A stretch of 64,000 nucleotides of DNA from Nitratireductor arenosus (GTDB lineage Bacteria; Pseudomonadota; Alphaproteobacteria; Rhizobiales; Rhizobiaceae), in the NCBI RefSeq assembly GCF_009742725.1, contig NZ_WPHG01000005.1, positions 124,001 to 188,000 on the forward strand. The letters run 5' to 3'. The position numbers were made by a program, and so were the translations under genes. Within the stretch, counting starts at the first letter, position 1. Each line of letters starts with the position of its first letter. The notes under the pieces were generated by a model that searched no databases, was not told the DNA's origin, and was given only the letters and a program-made list of their open reading frames with translations. Shown here piece by piece: positions 35,740 through 44,958 of this stretch.

Positions 35740-35976
35740 CAGGCGGTCTTTTGGGATGCCTCGCTTTGGCCGGCCTTCCTCCCGCGGCGGCAGGCCACGT
35801 TATTGGCTTACATCACCGACGGCAAGGCTCCATCCATGCTGATCGCGGGGGGCTCGCGGCGGTCTGTCCGGGCTGTTTGTCGGTTAACGATATCTTAACA
35901 ATTTTTCCGCCGAAGGACGTGGTTGCATTAGATGTATTGGCGGTCGCTTGAATGAACGGCGCAAAGGGGGACGGTC
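35740..35976. promoter_or_regulatory. Non-coding stretch between trkH and a membrane protein gene
   Basis: These 237 bases separate divergent genes. An AT-rich patch near 35882-35908 (TTAACGATATCTTAAC) could be part of a promoter. I see no other structure. Confidence 0.35.
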
Positions 35977-37053
35977 ATGGCCGCGATATATCGGCATTCA
36001 TATTTTATGCGTGCGACGGGGCTTCTCATCGGCCTGGCCGCCGTGATCGTCATGATACGCGTCGGCACGCTCGCACAGGGCTATCGGTTTCTGGAGAAGT
36101 TTCCGCCCGATTTCTCGACTGTCGGCTGGCTGCGTTTCACCGGTTCGACAGCCGCGGCCTTCCTGATCTATCTGGCGCTCAAGCCGGCTCGGGACCAGAC
36201 ACGACCCTTCCTTGCCGATCTCGCCGGCACGCGATTGGGCAAACCTTTTGCCTGGGCAAGCCTTTTTACCATGATCGCGACGATAATCGGCGTCGTCCTC
36301 GTTCCCGAGGCGCTTTATCCGCTTGTTACCGACGGTGCAGTGGTGCAGATCGTCTCCGAATTGTTTTTGGCGGGCACGATCGGGCTTGCCGTGTTTTCGG
36401 CAATACGTTCGCGCACGGTCGGCGCGGCACGGATCGGCATTATTCCCGCCCCGCTGGCTTTCGTTGCCATGGCGCTGGTCGCCTTTCTGATCCTCGGCGA
36501 GGAAATGTCATGGGGTCAGCATCTGATCGGCTGGCAAACGCCCGAAACCTTCGCCGGAAACATCCAGAACGAAACCAATTTCCACAATTTCTACACGTAT
36601 CGCTTCGAAACGGCCTATTATCTGTCGGCGCTTCTGCTGTTTTTCGTCCTGCCCTATGCATGGCCGAAGCAGCCGGGGTTGTGGCTGAAGCCTTTCGCGT
36701 TTTTCGTCCCGCCGGCGGGGTTCGTCCTCCTGGCGGCGCCGATTTCCGGCCTGTTCTACGAATATTGGAACGTGGTGCCGATGCAGGTGGCCTTCGCGCT
36801 CGGCGTAATCCTGCTCGTCGACTGCGCGCTCGATAAACGGCGCGGAACGCGTGGGGAGCGCGCCTTCGTTGGGCTGTGGGCGATGCTGATGGTCGCGTCG
36901 CAGGCCATATTCCTGATTTTCGGCGGGCGGATGAGCGAGGGACACGAATTGTCGGAAGTGCGCGAGTTCCTGATCTCGCTGCTGATGCTGGCCTATCTGA
37001 TCTGGATCAGCGCCCGGCTATTCACGATGCCACGCCGGGTTAAAGGGGGATGA
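35977..37053 (+). CDS. Conserved polytopic membrane protein with GEEMSWGQ / NETNFHNF motifs
   Basis: The 358-residue protein has about ten hydrophobic segments. In its centre (about 170-205) are GEEMSWGQHLIGW and IQNETNFHNF, a conserved pair of acidic/His-rich motifs found in an uncharacterised bacterial membrane family. The E, W, Q, N and H residues at a membrane edge look like an active or metal-binding site. The ATG has GGGACG ahead. It is divergent from trkH and converges on the DUF2189 gene after 10 bases. Function unknown. Confidence 0.8.
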   Translation: MAAIYRHSYFMRATGLLIGLAAVIVMIRVGTLAQGYRFLEKFPPDFSTVGWLRFTGSTAAAFLIYLALKPARDQTRPFLADLAGTRLGKPFAWASLFTMIATIIGVVLVPEALYPLVTDGAVVQIVSELFLAGTIGLAVFSAIRSRTVGAARIGIIPAPLAFVAMALVAFLILGEEMSWGQHLIGWQTPETFAGNIQNETNFHNFYTYRFETAYYLSALLLFFVLPYAWPKQPGLWLKPFAFFVPPAGFVLLAAPISGLFYEYWNVVPMQVAFALGVILLVDCALDKRRGTRGERAFVGLWAMLMVASQAIFLIFGGRMSEGHELSEVREFLISLLMLAYLIWISARLFTMPRRVKGG

Positions 37054-37063
37054 CCGGTTGGCC

Positions 37064-37846
37064 TCAGGCCACGACCGTGCGCCGGTAGAGATGCCAGGTC
37101 GCGTGGCCGAGCACGGGCAGGGTGACGAACAGGCCGAGAAAGAACGGCACGCATGACAAAAGCACCAAAGCCGTCACCGTGACGCCCCAGCCGATCATCG
37201 CCACCGGGCTCGCCAGCACCGACTTCACGCTGGTGATCATGGCGGTGACGAAATCGATCTCGCGCTCCAGTAGCAGCGGGATCGAGATGACGGTGATCGA
37301 AAACAGCACCATCGCCAATATCGCGCCGACGACATGACCGACCGCCAGGAAGGTCCAGCCTTGCGGCGTGGTGAAGACCACGTCGAGGAACCGTTCCAGC
37401 GTGGCGAAGGACATCCGCCCCAGGACCAGCGCGACCAGGAGGCGGATCTGATACATCCAGATCCAGAACACGAACAGCATCACGAACGCCATCCATGACA
37501 ATTCGCGCGTGCGCTGGTGCCAGACCACGGCCAGGACCGCCTTCCAGTCGAGCGGCTGGCCCTGCTCGAGCCGGCGGCTGACCTCGTAAAGACCGACGGC
37601 GGCGAAAGGCCCGATCAGCGGGAAGCCGATGGCGAAGGGATAGATCATCCACGGCACCCGCCAGATCGTCAGACCAAGCACGATAACCATGCCGCCGAGC
37701 GCGAACACGCCGCCGAAGAAAAGCCCGAACAGCGGTGCGCGCGCGAAATCGTTCAGCCCCTGCATTATCGCCGCGCGAATATCCGCACCGGTGATCGCCA
37801 CCACCTCGGGCATTGCCGGCTTAGCGCCATCGTTCGGATTGGCCAT
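37064..37846 (-). CDS. DUF2189 family membrane protein
   Basis: The 260-residue protein has about six hydrophobic segments. It matches the DUF2189 pattern of alphaproteobacteria: a short polar N-terminus, ADIRAAIMQGLNDF, FALGGMVI, and the centre FAIGFPLIGPFAAVGLYEVSRRLEQG. The ATG at 37846 follows GGGAGGAG. Function unknown; sometimes annotated as related to cytochrome oxidase subunit I, without support here. Confidence 0.85.
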   Translation of the reverse strand: MANPNDGAKPAMPEVVAITGADIRAAIMQGLNDFARAPLFGLFFGGVFALGGMVIVLGLTIWRVPWMIYPFAIGFPLIGPFAAVGLYEVSRRLEQGQPLDWKAVLAVVWHQRTRELSWMAFVMLFVFWIWMYQIRLLVALVLGRMSFATLERFLDVVFTTPQGWTFLAVGHVVGAILAMVLFSITVISIPLLLEREIDFVTAMITSVKSVLASPVAMIGWGVTVTALVLLSCVPFFLGLFVTLPVLGHATWHLYRRTVVA

Positions 37847-37988
37847 GGTCTCCTCCCGAAAAGCACGGTGCCACCCAGGCGGACATCGCCCAAAGCACCG
37901 ACTTCTCTCCCATGGTCGCTTATGGTGTCGGGGGCGGCAATCGGCCTTGACCAGGATCAAGGCGGGTGTCGCCTTCGTGTAGCCGGCC

Positions 37989-39275
37989 TCAGATGCGGTC
38001 GCGCAGCGCGTACCAGTTCAGCGCCAGAAACAACAGCGGCGCGCGCAAGCGCCGACCGCCCGGAAATGGCGGGACTTTCAGGTCCTCGAGCAATTTAAGC
38101 CGGTCGCGATTGCCGGCGACCGTTTCGGCGTAGAGCTTGCCGGTGAAGTTGGACAGCATCACCCCGTGGCCCGAATAGCCTCCCGCTGCGATCACGTTCG
38201 GCATCACCTCGCGCACAAACGGTTTACGCGGCATGGTGATGCCAACAAAACCGCCCCAGGCATGGGTGATTTCGACATCGCGCAAAACGGGGTAGATTTC
38301 GACGATCTGGCGGCGGATCTGTTTGCCGATATCCTGCGGATCGTCGGTTGAGTATATCTCCCGGCCGCCGAATAGAAGCCGTCCGTCGACCGAGCGGCGG
38401 AAATAACGCACGACAAAGCGCGAATCATCGACCGCCTCGCCGCCCGGTATGACGGGACTATCCTCGCCAAGCGGCGGCGTGGCGCCGATGAAGGAGCCGA
38501 TCGGCATGACATGCGCGGCGCTGACGGGTTCGAGGCCGTCGCCATAGGCGTTGACAGCGACCAGGCATTTTTCGGCGGTTATGGTGCCGCTGCCGGTGGT
38601 TATCTTGACCAAGCCCCCAGCGGTGCCGATCCCGGTCGCCGGCGTCTGTTCGTGCAGGCGCGCGCCGGCCTGGCCGGCGACGCGCGCGGTGCCGACGACG
38701 AGCTTCAGCGGGTGGATATGGCCGGTGCCGGTATCGCGCACGCCGCCGAAATAGCGCGTCGAGCCGACCCGCCGGGCGGTTTCGTCGGCGTCCATATAGG
38801 TCAGGTGCTCGTAGCCGAACCGCGTCGCCATTATGTCGGCATGGGCGCGGTAGTCGTCGACATAGCGCTGCTTGTGGGCGACCGAGAGCTGGCCCGGCCG
38901 GTAGTCGATGTCAATCGCGTACGTGGCCGCAAAGTCCAGCAGATGCGCCTTGGCTTCCTCGGCAAGGTCGAACAGCGCCTTGGCCCGTGACAGACCCAGC
39001 TCGGCCTCGAGTTCCTCCGCCCAGGCGCGCTGGCCGGTGCCGAGCTGGCCGCCATTGCGCCCCGAGGCGCCGTCACCGAAGCGGCGCGCCTCGATCAGGA
39101 CGACATTGACGCCGGCCCGGGCCAGATGCGCGGCGGCCGAAAGCCCGGTGAAGCCGCCGCCGACAATAGCGACGTCAGCCCGGCAATCGCCGTCGAGCGG
39201 CGCATAACGGGGCCGTTTGCCGATGGTCGCCTCGTACCAGGAAGAGCCCGGCGAGATGGAGGTCTGCTCGCTCAT
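37989..39275 (-). CDS. puuB: Gamma-glutamylputrescine oxidase-like FAD oxidoreductase
   Basis: The 428-residue DAO-family flavoenzyme has VAIVGGGFTGLSAAAHLARAG, DGASGRNGGQLGTGQR, YFRRSVDGRLLFGG and AAGGYSGHGVMLS. In the Puu pathway it oxidises gamma-glutamylputrescine to gamma-glutamyl-aminobutyraldehyde. It lies 144 bases downstream of a PuuA-type synthetase on the same strand, supporting that role. The start is uncertain: the ATG at 39275 fits the usual protein N-terminus but has a poor ribosome site; an in-frame ATG at 39332 would add 19 residues. Confidence 0.85.
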   Translation of the reverse strand: MSEQTSISPGSSWYEATIGKRPRYAPLDGDCRADVAIVGGGFTGLSAAAHLARAGVNVVLIEARRFGDGASGRNGGQLGTGQRAWAEELEAELGLSRAKALFDLAEEAKAHLLDFAATYAIDIDYRPGQLSVAHKQRYVDDYRAHADIMATRFGYEHLTYMDADETARRVGSTRYFGGVRDTGTGHIHPLKLVVGTARVAGQAGARLHEQTPATGIGTAGGLVKITTGSGTITAEKCLVAVNAYGDGLEPVSAAHVMPIGSFIGATPPLGEDSPVIPGGEAVDDSRFVVRYFRRSVDGRLLFGGREIYSTDDPQDIGKQIRRQIVEIYPVLRDVEITHAWGGFVGITMPRKPFVREVMPNVIAAGGYSGHGVMLSNFTGKLYAETVAGNRDRLKLLEDLKVPPFPGGRRLRAPLLFLALNWYALRDRI

Positions 39276-39419
39276 GTGCCGGCCGGGAAGGAAGATCGGT
39301 GCGACTGAAGTCCAGTCGCGCGCTGCGTCCATGGCGTGCCGTTTCCGGACTGGTCCTTCAGGCGAAATCGTGCATTCATCGCATCTTTGCGCCTTCGATC
39401 GTCACGGGTCGCCCTGCCA

Positions 39420-40853
39420 TCACACATTCAGCAGCAGATATTCGCGCTCCCACGGGCTGATCACCTCCATGAAGGTCTCGAATTCGGCCTTCTTGATCGC
39501 GCCATAGGTTGCAATGAAGGGCGCTCCGAGCATGGCCTGCAAAGCGTCGTCGCTCTCAAGCAGGCCGACCGCCTCGAGCAGGCCGCGCGGCAGGTCGATC
39601 TCATCCTCGTTGGCGGCCTTGCCGACCGGCGTTTCGGGCTCGATTTGTTCGGCGATGCCGATCAGGCCGCAGGCAAGCGAGCCGGCGAGCGCGAGATAGG
39701 GATTGGCGTCCGAGGAGGGAATGCGGTTTTCCACCCGGCGCGCCGACGGGTCGGAGCGCGGGATACGGAAGGCGGTGGTGCGATTGTCGTAACCCCAGTT
39801 CGTATTCACCGGGGCCGATGCCGCGTTGGTCAGCCGCCGGTAGGAATTGACATAGGGCGCCATCATCACCAGCGCGCTCGGCATATGCCGCTGCATCCCG
39901 CCGATGAAATGGCGGAAGGCATCGGTCTCATCGCCGCTTTCGTCGGAGAAGATGTTGCGGCCGCTGGCCAGATCGACGACCGACTGGTGGATGTGCATGG
40001 CCGATCCCGGCTGCCCTTGGATCGGCTTGGCCATGAAGGTCGCGTAGGTATCGTGCTTGAGAGCCGCTTCGCGGATCGTGCGCTTGAACAGGAACACCTG
40101 GTCGGCGAGTTCTACTGGATCGCCATGGCGCAGGTTGATTTCGAGCTGGCCGGCCCCTTCCTCGTGGATCAGCGTATCGATCTCCAGACCCTGCATCTCC
40201 GAAAAATGGTAGATGTCGTCGATCAATTCGTCGAATTCGTTGACGCCGGCGATGGAATAACCCTGGCCGCCACCGATGGGCCTGCCCGAGCGTCCCACCG
40301 GCGGGGTCAACGGGTAGTCGGGATCGGGGTTCTTGTGGACTAGATAAAACTCGATCTCCGGCGCCACCACGGGACGCAAGCCCCGCTCCTCATAGGCTCG
40401 AACCACACGCTTGAGCAGATTGCGCGGGGTGAATTCGACCGAACGCCCGTCCTGATGAACGAGGTCGCAGATCACCTGGGCGGTGGGGTCGGATTCCCAC
40501 GGTACCACCGAAAGGGTCGACAGGTCGGGCAGCAGCTTCAGGTCGCCGTCATCGGCGGGATAGGTGAAGTCGCCGCGATCCTGCGGGTAACCGCCCGAAA
40601 TAGTGGTCATGAAGACAGCGGACGGCAAGGCGAGGGAGGTATTGGAGGTGAATTTGCTCGACGGCATCATCTTGCCGCGCGCCACGCCTGCCTGATCGGG
40701 CGTGATACACTCGATGTCCTCGATATCCCGCCACTCCAGCCAAGCGCCAGCCTCCTTCCAGTTCTTCACGCCGCGAAGATTCTTCAAAAAAGCGGGAGGG
40801 CGCTTCTTGCTCGCGCGCGCTGCGGCCCGGACGTCCTTCTTTGGGGGGGGCAT
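39420..40853 (-). CDS. puuA: Gamma-glutamylpolyamine synthetase (PuuA-type glutamine synthetase)
   Basis: The 477-residue GS-fold ligase attaches glutamate to putrescine or another amine using ATP. It has the beta-grasp N-domain, EIEFYLVHK, EEGAGQLEINLRH, a nucleotide-binding AMHIHQS, and RVENRIPSSDANPYLA. The Tyr adenylylation site of GlnA is absent, as in PuuA. The ATG at 40853 follows no strong ribosome site, and a TTG lies directly before it. It sits with the PuuB-like gene in a two-gene leftward unit. Confidence 0.87.
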   Translation of the reverse strand: MPPPKKDVRAAARASKKRPPAFLKNLRGVKNWKEAGAWLEWRDIEDIECITPDQAGVARGKMMPSSKFTSNTSLALPSAVFMTTISGGYPQDRGDFTYPADDGDLKLLPDLSTLSVVPWESDPTAQVICDLVHQDGRSVEFTPRNLLKRVVRAYEERGLRPVVAPEIEFYLVHKNPDPDYPLTPPVGRSGRPIGGGQGYSIAGVNEFDELIDDIYHFSEMQGLEIDTLIHEEGAGQLEINLRHGDPVELADQVFLFKRTIREAALKHDTYATFMAKPIQGQPGSAMHIHQSVVDLASGRNIFSDESGDETDAFRHFIGGMQRHMPSALVMMAPYVNSYRRLTNAASAPVNTNWGYDNRTTAFRIPRSDPSARRVENRIPSSDANPYLALAGSLACGLIGIAEQIEPETPVGKAANEDEIDLPRGLLEAVGLLESDDALQAMLGAPFIATYGAIKKAEFETFMEVISPWEREYLLLNV

Positions 40854-40926
40854 CAATCACCAATGGTTCTTTGGACGGGACGACTATAGACGCCGGCCGG
40901 GCCGCTAGGGAAGGGCCTGGATCAGG

Positions 40927-41331
40927 TCAGCCATAGTCGCCATTGCGAGCCCGCACCGCTTCGATCGCCGGCTGAAGCCGGTCTACCGTGATCGGGCGGG
41001 CCACCACGATGTCGATGACGGCAACGCCGTTCGGGATTTTTGTGGGGTCGGTCGTGGTCGACAGCAGGATCACAGCCGGTAGGGCGTGCGCGCGGGCTGC
41101 GCGTTGCGCGCGGAGCCGTTCGAACAGCACGGCGCCGACCGGGTCTTCGGGCAGCAGATCGAGAATGACGATCGACGGGGCGTCCGTTTCCAGGGCCTGC
41201 GCGGCGCGCTCCGGCGTTTCGGTTCGTGCTCTCAGCCCGACCCGCTCGACGATCCGCGAGACCACGACGCCGTTGATCGTCGATCTGCCGATCACCAGGA
41301 CCGCGGGAGCCTTGTTCGCACTACCTGTCAT
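40927..41331 (-). CDS. Degenerate receiver-domain protein
   Basis: The 134-residue stand-alone CheY-like fold has VILDL with D58 as the candidate phosphoacceptor. The N-terminal acidic pair is missing (VLVIGRSTING), and the conserved Lys is Arg112 (ARP instead of KP). Such domains are usually not phosphorylated normally and act as pseudo-receivers. No kinase gene is adjacent. It lies upstream of puuA on the same strand, 73 bases away, but nothing ties it to polyamines. Confidence 0.75.
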   Translation of the reverse strand: MTGSANKAPAVLVIGRSTINGVVVSRIVERVGLRARTETPERAAQALETDAPSIVILDLLPEDPVGAVLFERLRAQRAARAHALPAVILLSTTTDPTKIPNGVAVIDIVVARPITVDRLQPAIEAVRARNGDYG

Positions 41332-41502
41332 GGTGTCGCTTCCGTCGTTTCAGCCGTCCAGGCGCGCAAAATCGCGTCGCCGCCGATAGCAATGGCGGAA
41401 ATTCAATGTAGGGTTGTATTTTCGATGGCCTGCTTCATAAGGAAAGTATGGGCGGTTAAGCAAGGCTTTTCTTGTTTGCCGCCGTATTTTTCTTGCTAGC
41501 GA

Positions 41503-41552
41503 CCAAAACAACCAAGCCGCGCGCCCGGTGGCGCGCGGCTTGGTTGTTTTGG
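41503..41552. terminator. Strong bidirectional terminator hairpin, 22-bp stem
   Basis: A perfect inverted repeat of 22 bases per arm surrounds a 6-base loop (CCGGTG at 41525-41530). The arms end in CCAAAA/TTTTGG, giving A- and U-rich flanks inside the stem. It lies downstream of the aceA-associated small gene on the minus strand and upstream of the receiver gene, where it would end the aceA transcript. Confidence 0.8.
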
Positions 41553-41591
41553 CACGGCCTGGCCGCTTGCGGGTCGGGCCGCGATGCGGTC

Positions 41592-41831
41592 TCAGTCTCG
41601 TCCTTGAGTCACGATCACCGGAATCAGCAGATCGCCCCAATTGCCGCTGCCGCCATGGTGGCGGGCGGAGCGGACGAGCTCCACCGACACACCGGCCTCG
41701 ACGGCCTTCATCACCGATTGGTTCAACCGGTGGAGATCGTTCGCCACCATGCGGATCGCCGCCTGCTGGTCGGCATTCATGCTGGAAGCCTGTTCTTCGG
41801 CGCGTTCCTTAACACGTGTTCTCGGCGCCAT
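41592..41831 (-). CDS. Small conserved protein downstream of isocitrate lyase
   Basis: The 79-residue, mostly helical hydrophilic protein begins with MAPRTRVKERAEE and contains NADQQAAIRMVANDLHRLNQSV. An ideal AAAGGAGAG ribosome site precedes the ATG, and a strong terminator follows the stop, so it is a real gene. It lies 80 bases after aceA on the same strand and is probably co-transcribed. Function unknown. Confidence 0.75.
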   Translation of the reverse strand: MAPRTRVKERAEEQASSMNADQQAAIRMVANDLHRLNQSVMKAVEAGVSVELVRSARHHGGSGNWGDLLIPVIVTQGRD

Positions 41832-41911
41832 CTGCGCTCTCCTTTGTGTTCTGGCCTCGTTTGCCGCGGAGGCTTCCGGGGCGAGGCCCGGAAGCCTGTC
41901 CTGTCACCGGC

Positions 41912-43201
41912 TTATTCGGCGGCCGGCTTGAACTGGGCCTGTTCGGTCGAGTCCCTCATGGCCGTCGTGGACGATTGGCCGCCGGTGATCGCCATCGACA
42001 CCGCGTCGAAATAGCCGGTGCCGACCTCGCGCTGGTGCTTGGTGGCGGTGTAGCCGTTGGTCTCGGCGGCGAACTCGGCTTCCTGCAATTCCGAATAGGC
42101 GGCCATCTGGCGGTCCTTATAGCCGCGGGCGAGCTCGTACATGCCGAAGTTGAGCTGGTGGAAACCGGCCAAAGTGATGAACTGGAATTTGTAGCCCATC
42201 GCGCCGAGCTCGCGCTGGAACTTGGCGATCGTGGCGTCGTCCAGGTTCTTCTTCCAGTTGAAGGAGGGCGAGCAATTATACGCCAGCAGCTTGTCGGGAT
42301 GGTGCTTGCGCACGCCCTCGGCGAACCGCTTGGCCTGGTCCAGATCCGGTTTGGAAGTCTCGCACCAGATCAGATCGGTATAGGGGGCGTAGGCGACGGC
42401 GCGTGCGATGCACGGTTCGAGCCCGTTCTTGACCTTGTAGAACCCCTCGACCGTGCGGCCTTCGTCATAGTTCACGAAAGGCCGGTCGCGCTCGTCGATG
42501 TCGGAGGTCAAAAGCGTGGCCGCTTCGGCGTCGGTGCGCGCGACCACCAGGGTCGGCACACCCATCACGTCGGCGGCAAGGCGTGCCGCGTTTAGATTGC
42601 GAATATGGGCCGCGGTCGGGATCAGGACCTTGCCGCCGAGATGGCCGCATTTCTTTTCCGAGGCAAGCTGATCCTCGTAGTGGACGCCGGCCACGCCCGC
42701 TTCGATATAAGCCTTCATCAGCTCGAAGGAATTGAGCGGGCCGCCGAACCCGGCTTCGGCATCGGCGACGATCGGCGCGAACCAGGTGTCGACCGACAGG
42801 CCGTTGCCTTCCGCCGTCTCGATCTGGTCGGCACGCTGCAGGGTCTTGTTGATGCGCTTGGCGAGCTCCGGACCGGCATTGGCCGGATAGAGCGACTGGT
42901 CCGGATACATCGCCGAGGCGGTGTTGGCGTCGGCGGCGACCTGCCAGCCGGACAGGTAGATCGCCTTCAGCCCGGCGCGCACCATCTGCATGGCCTGGTT
43001 GCCGGAAAGCGCGCCGAGCGCGTTGACGAAATCGTCCTCGTGGATCAGCTTCCACAGCCGGTTGGCGCCCATCTCGGCCAACGAATGGCGAATATGGACC
43101 GAGCCGCGCAGTTTCTTGATGTCATCGGGCGAATAGGGGCGTTCGATCCCGTCATAACGGCCTTCGGGCGCGGATGGGACGAGGTTGTAAAAATCGGTCA
43201 T
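41912..43201 (-). CDS. aceA: Isocitrate lyase
   Basis: The 429-residue enzyme cleaves isocitrate to glyoxylate and succinate in the glyoxylate bypass, needed for growth on acetate and fatty acids. The catalytic motif is KKCGH with C185; [11 protein letters not shown] supplies magnesium-binding residues and WCETSKPDL follows. The ATG has AGGAGAAT ahead. It is divergent from a ScfR/RamB-type regulator, the usual arrangement for glyoxylate-bypass control. No malate synthase gene is in view. Confidence 0.97.
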   Translation of the reverse strand: MTDFYNLVPSAPEGRYDGIERPYSPDDIKKLRGSVHIRHSLAEMGANRLWKLIHEDDFVNALGALSGNQAMQMVRAGLKAIYLSGWQVAADANTASAMYPDQSLYPANAGPELAKRINKTLQRADQIETAEGNGLSVDTWFAPIVADAEAGFGGPLNSFELMKAYIEAGVAGVHYEDQLASEKKCGHLGGKVLIPTAAHIRNLNAARLAADVMGVPTLVVARTDAEAATLLTSDIDERDRPFVNYDEGRTVEGFYKVKNGLEPCIARAVAYAPYTDLIWCETSKPDLDQAKRFAEGVRKHHPDKLLAYNCSPSFNWKKNLDDATIAKFQRELGAMGYKFQFITLAGFHQLNFGMYELARGYKDRQMAAYSELQEAEFAAETNGYTATKHQREVGTGYFDAVSMAITGGQSSTTAMRDSTEQAQFKPAAE

Positions 43202-43351
43202 GACAATTCTCCTGGCGGCAATTGGCGTTGCATCGAATGCGGTTATGGGAGGCTTGATCCGCTTTCGTGTGTGACTTCATTTACATTGCAGCGCAAAAGA
43301 CACCAGTAAATCATCGTTTTGGCGGCGGAAAATCGGGAAAATCTGTCTTGT

Positions 43352-43384
43352 GTTTGACAGTAAGGGCTCGTAAAATTGTCAAAC
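43352..43384. promoter_or_regulatory. Inverted repeat in the aceA/regulator promoter region
   Basis: GTTTGACA and TGTCAAAC form 8-base perfect arms separated by 17 bases in the 248-base divergent region. Both arms contain TTGACA-like or TGTCAA sequence and could overlap promoter elements. It is a candidate binding site for the adjacent regulator. Confidence 0.45.
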
Positions 43385-43423
43385 TTGTAAAAAATTGTCC
43401 TGGGCGCTTGGTCGTGCCGAAGA

Positions 43424-43438
43424 TGTAAAATCCTTACA
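43424..43438. promoter_or_regulatory. Palindrome TGTAA-AATCC-TTACA before the regulator gene
   Basis: A perfect 5-base-arm inverted repeat ends 11 bases before the regulator ATG and overlaps the zone where its ribosome site (AAAGGG) begins. That position suits autorepression. Confidence 0.4.
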
Positions 43439-43449
43439 AAGGGCATCGC

Positions 43450-44898
43450 ATGGCGGAACGAAAAATCTTTGCCGGCCCGCGTATCCGGCGTATCCGCAAC
43501 GCCAAAGGGCTGACCCAGACGGCGATGGCGAGCGGGCTCGGCATTTCGCCGTCCTATCTCAATCTGATCGAGCGCAACCAGCGCCCGCTGACGGTCCAGC
43601 TGATCCTCAAGCTCGCCTCGGTCTACAAGGTCGAACCCGAGGAACTGCAGGCCGAAGCCGGGGGCTCGATCGCGGCGCTGCGCGAGGTGTTCGCGGACCC
43701 GCTCTTGTCCGACGAACTGCCCGGCGAGCAGGAACTGGTGGAGATCGCCGAGGCGGCGCCGAACGTGTCGGGCGCCGTCGTCAAGCTTTACCGAGCCTAT
43801 CGCGAGCAGGCGGGCCGGCTTTCGGACCTGTCGGAATTGCTGGCGCGCGAGGGCCACGCGACCGCGCTATCGGCCACGCGGCTGCCGATCGACGAGGTGC
43901 ATGAGGTCTTCGAGCGCCGACCGAACCATTTTTTGCGCATCGAAGAAGAGGCGGAGGCGTTCGTGACCGTGCTCGACGCCGGCGACGACCTGGCCGGCGC
44001 ACTGAAAGATTGGCTCAGGCGCGAGCATGGTATCGGCGTGCGCGTTCTGCCGGTCGCGACCATGCCCAACTGGCGTCGGCGCTATGACCGACATTCGCAG
44101 CGTCTGTTCATCTCCGAGCGCCTGTCGCCCTTCGACCAGTTGCGCGAGATCGCGATGGAGGCGTGCGCGATGCGGATGAGCGTCGTGATCGGCGCGGAAA
44201 TCGAGGCGCTGAAACTGTCCGGCGACGAGGCAAGGCGGCTGGCCCGTTTCGAGCTCGGGCGCTACGCCGCGCATGCGGTGATGATGCCCTATGCTGCGTT
44301 CCAGTCGGCGGCGGCGCGCGCGCGTTACGATATCGATGTGTTGAAATCGCGGTTCGGGGTTTCCTTCGAGCAGGCGGCGAACCGGCTGACCATGTTGCAG
44401 AGGCCTGGTGCCGCCGGCGTGCCGTTCTTCATGCTGGAGGTCGACAATGCCGGCCATCGTTTCCGCAAGGCCGGCGCGCAGGGTTTTCCGCAAAGCCGCT
44501 TCGGCGGCGGTTGTCCGAAACTGCCCGTTCACGCCGCCTTCGAGCAGCCGGGGCGGATTCTGGTCGAGGCGGTCGAGATGCCCGACGGGGCCGAGTTCCT
44601 GACCATCGCGCGCACGCTGGAAGGCCCGCAAGGCGCCTTCAACGAACGGCCGCGCCGCACCGCCTTGCTGCTCGGCTGTGACATCGGCTTTCGCGAGGAG
44701 ATCGTCTATGCGGCCGCGTTGCCGGCCGCTGCGCCGGCAAGTGCGGGCAAACCCGGCGATGTCGCGGCCACCCCGGTCGGGCCGGCCTGCCGGCTGTGCG
44801 AGCGCACCGGATGCCTGGCGCGCGCCGAGCCGCCGGTGACGCGACCGCTCGGGCTCGACGAGATGGTGACGGGGCTTTCTGCGTTCGATTTCCGCTGA
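43450..44898 (+). CDS. ScfR/RamB-type XRE regulator of the glyoxylate bypass
   Basis: The 482-residue protein has an N-terminal Cro/C1 helix-turn-helix (about 8-62; LTQTAMASGLGISPSYLNLIE) and an ImmA/IrrE-like middle region (about 150-330). The C-terminal short-chain-fatty-acid-regulator domain includes a Cys pair region CRLCERTGCLAR near 455. Family members (RamB, ScfR) sense acyl-CoA or acetate status and control acetate metabolism. Its position divergent to aceA supports that role. The Zn-peptidase HExxH is not evident, as usual for this subfamily. Confidence 0.9.
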   Translation: MAERKIFAGPRIRRIRNAKGLTQTAMASGLGISPSYLNLIERNQRPLTVQLILKLASVYKVEPEELQAEAGGSIAALREVFADPLLSDELPGEQELVEIAEAAPNVSGAVVKLYRAYREQAGRLSDLSELLAREGHATALSATRLPIDEVHEVFERRPNHFLRIEEEAEAFVTVLDAGDDLAGALKDWLRREHGIGVRVLPVATMPNWRRRYDRHSQRLFISERLSPFDQLREIAMEACAMRMSVVIGAEIEALKLSGDEARRLARFELGRYAAHAVMMPYAAFQSAAARARYDIDVLKSRFGVSFEQAANRLTMLQRPGAAGVPFFMLEVDNAGHRFRKAGAQGFPQSRFGGGCPKLPVHAAFEQPGRILVEAVEMPDGAEFLTIARTLEGPQGAFNERPRRTALLLGCDIGFREEIVYAAALPAAAPASAGKPGDVAATPVGPACRLCERTGCLARAEPPVTRPLGLDEMVTGLSAFDFR

Positions 44899-44958
44899 GA
44901 ACGGTTTACGTCCGCATAGGGACGGCAACCCGACGACCGGACGCGGAGTGCCGGGGCC

